DNA from: an uncultured bacterium
GTDB lineage: Bacteria; Cyanobacteriota; Vampirovibrionia; Gastranaerophilales; Gastranaerophilaceae
Length of the DNA: 43,205 nucleotides
Assembly (NCBI GenBank): GCA_902797985.1
Contig: CADBUZ010000019.1
Coordinates: forward strand, 1-43,205
Direction: 5' to 3'
The translations under genes and the position numbers were made by a program. The notes under the pieces are model-generated. The model worked only from the letters and a program-made list of their open reading frames with translations, searched no databases and was not told the origin of the DNA. Shown here in pieces: positions 39,481 to 43,205 of the stretch (its first letter is position 1; every line of letters begins with the position of its first letter).

Positions 39481-42400
39481 ATGAAAAGATTGAGTATTGC
39501 ATTAATATTATGTATGGTTATGTTTATGAACAGTGTTGCAACAGTATGTTATGCAGACACGACCAGTAAACACTTTGTCACCAATAACAGTTCTATTTCA
39601 GTAATAGACGAAGTCATAAGCAATTCTAAAGTGACTACTGCAGGAGCTGCTATAGATATTTATAAAGGCTATGTTAATGAAATAACCAATTCTCAATTCA
39701 AAGTCAATAATGCACAATATGGTGGTGCTATATATAATTATGGGGTATCTACTCTTGGTGAAATAAAAGAAAGCCTTTTTGAAGGAAACTATGCAAAATC
39801 AAATGGTGGGGCAATATACAGTGTAGGTAAATTCAGTCCTATATCAAATACAACTTTCAGCAACAATGCGGTGAGCGGGGATGCTTCGAAAAATGCGGGT
39901 TATGGTGGCGCCATATATGCAAAACTGACCAGTTCAAAAGAAACCCTCTCGATAATAAATTCTATTTTTGATAATAATAAGTCCTCCAGAAATGGCGGGG
40001 CTATAGCACTTTTTAGAGGTAATCTTGAAATTATAGACACAGCAGGGAAAACTGCATTCACTAACAATACTGTTGCAGGAAAAAATAATGATATTTACAT
40101 GGGTGGCTCAAATCAGACTATAACATTAACCGCCTATGGTGAAGATGCTTCTGTAACTGTAGGAAGCGGTGTCGATTTTAACAGCGGACTTAATATTAAA
40201 ATAAACGGTTCAACAGTTGCAAGTGATTATAGTACACGTGGTACCGGCACCGGAACAATTTATTTTACAGGGAATATTGGTTCTGCCTCTAAACGTGCAG
40301 GTATCCAATTATATGGCGGTACGTTATCATTGATAAATAGCAATATTAATACTGTTTATACCGGTAAAATGACTGTATACAATGATACAAAACTCGGTTT
40401 TGATATAAACCTTGATAGCGAAAACAGTAGTTATGATATATTTAATTTTTCATCTATAACAGGTACCGGAAAATTATTATTTGATTCAGATAGTTTCAAC
40501 ATCACAGGAGGATTTGATGACAATAGCAAATCTTATACAATGGCATTGTTATCCTCTTCATCTTCATTCAAATCAAGACTTCAACTAATGAATGGCGATA
40601 CAAAAGTCGGTGTTGTGTACAAATACGGTGACGACGGTACTCCTATTTATAAAATAAGAATAACTCCTGACGGGAAATTTATTATATCTGTTCCTTTATA
40701 TATAGATCCTATATCTAACCCTTTGGCATATACTATGAACTTTGATGATTCAGATATGAATACAGTAAATTTTGCAAACGCAACAATAGAAAAGAATTCA
40801 AAAAACTATATTACATTAACATTAAAGAAAAATATTACTATAGATTCTTGGGAAGATTATCCTAATAGTGAAGGAACTTTGGTAGAAAGAAATATTCAAA
40901 TACCAAGAAATGTAGACATCTATGGTAAAAACAAAACAATAACGGCATTAAACAATCTTAAAGGGATGTTAATTTCTCAAACGGATGAAAATAATCCACA
41001 TATGTTATATACAAACAGTACAACCTTCATAGATTTTAAAAATGCTATTACAAACGAAGGTGGAACAGTTTATTTATATAAAACAGGATTCAAAAATAAT
41101 GTAGATAATACAACAGACGGAAAGGGCGGTGCTCTTACAAACAAAAGCGGAATTATGTACGTTAATAAAGATGAAAAAAAAGCTGGCAGCAAAGCATTAT
41201 TTTATAATAACAAAGCTACCTCCGGTGGTGCAATATACAATAGTGGTGATTTAATTGTTAATTACGGTATATTTGGTGCAAACGCTAAGAAAAAAACAGA
41301 GTTTTCCAATGTTGCAACAAATGGTGGTGCTATATACAACCTTCAATCAGATACAAGTAGTCTTTTAATAACAAACTCTACATTTATTGATAACCACGCA
41401 GAAGAAAATGGTGGTGCAATCTATAACAAATATGCAGATACTGAAGTTAACGATGCTGTTAAAGTAGGCGGAACCTTCAAACGAAATATGACATTGGCAG
41501 AAACCAGCAGTGCCGGTGGTTTTGGTGGAGCTATTTATAACACAGGTAACATGATATCTGAAGGAAGCACTTTTGGTCAAAAATCAAGAGCTGCAGAAGC
41601 AAATGCGGCAATAAATGGTGGTGCTGTAGCAAACCTATCAGGCGGAAAATTCACATCTCAAAACTCATCGTATTTTTCAAACATTGCAACAGAAAAAGGC
41701 GGAGCTATCTACAATAGCGGAGTCGGAAGTAAACTTACCGTAAAAGGTGGTTCCTTCATATCAAATATAGCAGATGCCGGCGGTGCTATTTATAATGACG
41801 AAAACTCTATTTTAGACTTAGACCAATATTCAGACAGAGATTCAAAAGGACGAGAAATATTCATCACCTCAACATTTACGAGTAACATATCTGCAAACGG
41901 AAAAGGTGGTGCAATATATAACTGTGGCGAAATAGTTACACATAAAGATATAGATGGCATGCCATCAAGTGTTGCAGGTAATTTCACCAAAAACCAAACA
42001 ACACTTCTTGATCAAAAAGTAGAAATAGAAAAAGGGCAAACAGCAGAATATATATCTCCTATGGGTGGTGCTATATATAATGAAGGAAGTTTTGACCTTG
42101 CATTTGGTTCATTCACATCAAACTCATCAAGCTCAAAGGTAATAATTGCAATAGAACCATATACAGAAGATGCATATAGCAAAACCGTTACAATCACCCG
42201 CAACGCAGGTTATGGAGGGGCTGTATATTCTAATTCTGCTAATGATTTTTATGTAACTAACTCTAATTTTAATAAAAACTCTGCAGCAGAAGATGGCGGA
42301 GCTGTGTATAATGCTAACAGTGAATCAACGGTTTATGTTACAAACTCAGAGTTTAAATCAAATACAGCAAAATCAACCGTAACGACAAAAACAATCTTAA

Positions 42401-43205
42401 GAAATAAAAACGCAACAAATTCTAAAGCAAAAACAGTCACAACTAAAGAAAATATAGGACAAGCAGGCATTGTAGAAGTCAATACAGGCGGAAACTATGT
42501 TAAGTTATCCGAAGGCGAAGATAGCGGAACACTCTTTCAATCTAACAGTTCAGGAGAAGGCGGCGCTATTTATTCAAATTCTAATGTAAAAGTCAGACAC
42601 GTTGATTTTTCAAGAAATAGTGCTACAGGTCTAAGGGATGATGAAGATATTACTAAAGGTTCTGGTGGTGCAATTTTCGCAAAAGGTAATGTTTTTGTCA
42701 ATGCAGACAACTACAATAGCAGTTCTACTTTAGAAGAAAGTACAGCAACATTTACTTCTAACTCAGCAGTAAACGGTGGTGCTATCTATTCAGGCGGTAC
42801 AACACTTGTTAAAGATGCAACATTTACTTCTAACAAAGCATCTAATATGGGTGGTGCTATTTATACTACAAACGATATAAGAATTATTAACTCTAATTTT
42901 AATAAAAACTCAGCAGTAAACGGTGGTGCATTATACGTTCCTGAAAACAAAAACGCATACATAATTAACACAAGCATGACAAACAACACAGCATCAGGAG
43001 AAGGCGGTGCTATATATGCTTCAGAAGGTAGTAATGTTTATATCGTAGCATTTGATAACGACATAACATATACCGGAAATAAAGGTGCCAGAGCTGTTAA
43101 CTCAATTTATCTTGATAATGCAGATTTGTATCTTTATGCCAGAGGGTTTAAAGATAGCAGCGGTGTAGAAACAAAAAGAAATATAACTATTGCAGGTATA
43201 AAAGC
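39481..43205 (+). CDS. Giant GGA[I/L/V]-repeat (Pmp-like) beta-helix surface protein, 3' end outside window
   Basis: Open from ATG 39481 to the window edge, at least 1241 codons with no stop. A Sec signal peptide (MKRLSIALILCMVMFMNSVA, cleavage probably after VCYA) is followed by 22 GGA[I/L/V] motifs, most as GGAIYN or GGAIYS, alternating with S-x-F-x-x-N units such as STFSNN, NSNFNKN and ATFTSN. This is the pattern of Chlamydia polymorphic membrane proteins and related right-handed beta-helix autotransporters/adhesins. Four motifs lie before codon ~175, then a ~360-codon stretch without them, then 18 more. Whether an autotransporter barrel or another anchor ends it cannot be seen. Likely an exported adhesin. 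Confidence 0.88.
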   Translation, partial: MKRLSIALILCMVMFMNSVATVCYADTTSKHFVTNNSSISVIDEVISNSKVTTAGAAIDIYKGYVNEITNSQFKVNNAQYGGAIYNYGVSTLGEIKESLFEGNYAKSNGGAIYSVGKFSPISNTTFSNNAVSGDASKNAGYGGAIYAKLTSSKETLSIINSIFDNNKSSRNGGAIALFRGNLEIIDTAGKTAFTNNTVAGKNNDIYMGGSNQTITLTAYGEDASVTVGSGVDFNSGLNIKINGSTVASDYSTRGTGTGTIYFTGNIGSASKRAGIQLYGGTLSLINSNINTVYTGKMTVYNDTKLGFDINLDSENSSYDIFNFSSITGTGKLLFDSDSFNITGGFDDNSKSYTMALLSSSSSFKSRLQLMNGDTKVGVVYKYGDDGTPIYKIRITPDGKFIISVPLYIDPISNPLAYTMNFDDSDMNTVNFANATIEKNSKNYITLTLKKNITIDSWEDYPNSEGTLVERNIQIPRNVDIYGKNKTITALNNLKGMLISQTDENNPHMLYTNSTTFIDFKNAITNEGGTVYLYKTGFKNNVDNTTDGKGGALTNKSGIMYVNKDEKKAGSKALFYNNKATSGGAIYNSGDLIVNYGIFGANAKKKTEFSNVATNGGAIYNLQSDTSSLLITNSTFIDNHAEENGGAIYNKYADTEVNDAVKVGGTFKRNMTLAETSSAGGFGGAIYNTGNMISEGSTFGQKSRAAEANAAINGGAVANLSGGKFTSQNSSYFSNIATEKGGAIYNSGVGSKLTVKGGSFISNIADAGGAIYNDENSILDLDQYSDRDSKGREIFITSTFTSNISANGKGGAIYNCGEIVTHKDIDGMPSSVAGNFTKNQTTLLDQKVEIEKGQTAEYISPMGGAIYNEGSFDLAFGSFTSNSSSSKVIIAIEPYTEDAYSKTVTITRNAGYGGAVYSNSANDFYVTNSNFNKNSAAEDGGAVYNANSESTVYVTNSEFKSNTAKSTVTTKTILRNKNATNSKAKTVTTKENIGQAGIVEVNTGGNYVKLSEGEDSGTLFQSNSSGEGGAIYSNSNVKVRHVDFSRNSATGLRDDEDITKGSGGAIFAKGNVFVNADNYNSSSTLEESTATFTSNSAVNGGAIYSGGTTLVKDATFTSNKASNMGGAIYTTNDIRIINSNFNKNSAVNGGALYVPENKNAYIINTSMTNNTASGEGGAIYASEGSNVYIVAFDNDITYTGNKGARAVNSIYLDNADLYLYARGFKDSSGVETKRNITIAGIK

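Overview
This window comes from an AT-rich, Gram-negative-type bacterium. Evidence for an outer membrane is a KDO-8-phosphate synthase (kdsA), an OmpH/Skp periplasmic chaperone and a large signal-peptide-bearing GGA[I/L/V]-repeat surface protein. A B12-dependent ribonucleotide reductase, a complete NadB/NadC/NadA pathway, a partial flagellar export set and lineage-type coiled-coil proteins fit an anaerobic gut member of the Gastranaerophilales/Vampirovibrionia, the non-photosynthetic sister group of Cyanobacteria. That placement is an inference; no rRNA gene is present to confirm it.

Layout. 1-4145: a hexapeptide acetyltransferase, a zinc-ribbon/TM2 membrane protein, a minimal LuxR-type regulator and the overlapping nadB-nadC pair. 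4146-6300: rpsB, with a promoter and a probable structured leader, then tsf; an imperfect palindromic repeat lies between them. 6372-9094: a YihY-type membrane protein and NrnA-type phosphoesterase (minus strand), a DciA-like protein (plus) and dut (minus). 9269-14122: lineage-specific proteins, namely a 507-residue protein with helical ends, OmpH, a one-TM protein carrying an early FGA motif, and two paralogues sharing a ~95-residue domain. 14123-14637 is gene-free but holds a strong set of hairpins and a duplicated promoter. 14638-23624: housekeeping genes (a phosphodiesterase-like protein, nadA, an RlmB-type methyltransferase, a sigma factor, pheS, a metallo-beta-lactamase-fold protein, kdsA, a Gly/Pro/Met-rich protein and nrdJ).

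23670-28072 is the most plastic part. A tRNA-Leu(GAG) gene is followed by repeated copies of its own 3' end and by repeats full of C(GAA)G mini-hairpins. Long direct repeats (181 and 188 bases, differing by one 7-base indel) bracket a two-gene islet: an RHH/NifX-like/His-tail protein with its own operator, and a CoA-disulfide-reductase/rhodanese/TusA/DsrE fusion. 28098-30365 holds a small helical protein and a short alpha-glucan phosphorylase homologue lacking the PLP lysine. 30638-36720 is fliE-fliF-(fliG-like)-fliH-flhA, followed by fabI, pgi and the start of the giant repeat protein, which runs off the right edge.

Regulatory signals of interest. (i) A 10-bp-phased direct repeat, TGTWAA-N4-TGTWAM, lies about 62-74 bases upstream of the inferred start of five promoters and resembles the cyanobacterial HLR1/RpaB box. 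(ii) Four genes have a -10 hexamer exactly 6 bases before the ATG and no ribosome binding site, which implies leaderless mRNAs. (iii) A hairpin-rich leader at 14171-14333 (minus strand) has mismatches that become G-U pairs only in minus-strand RNA.
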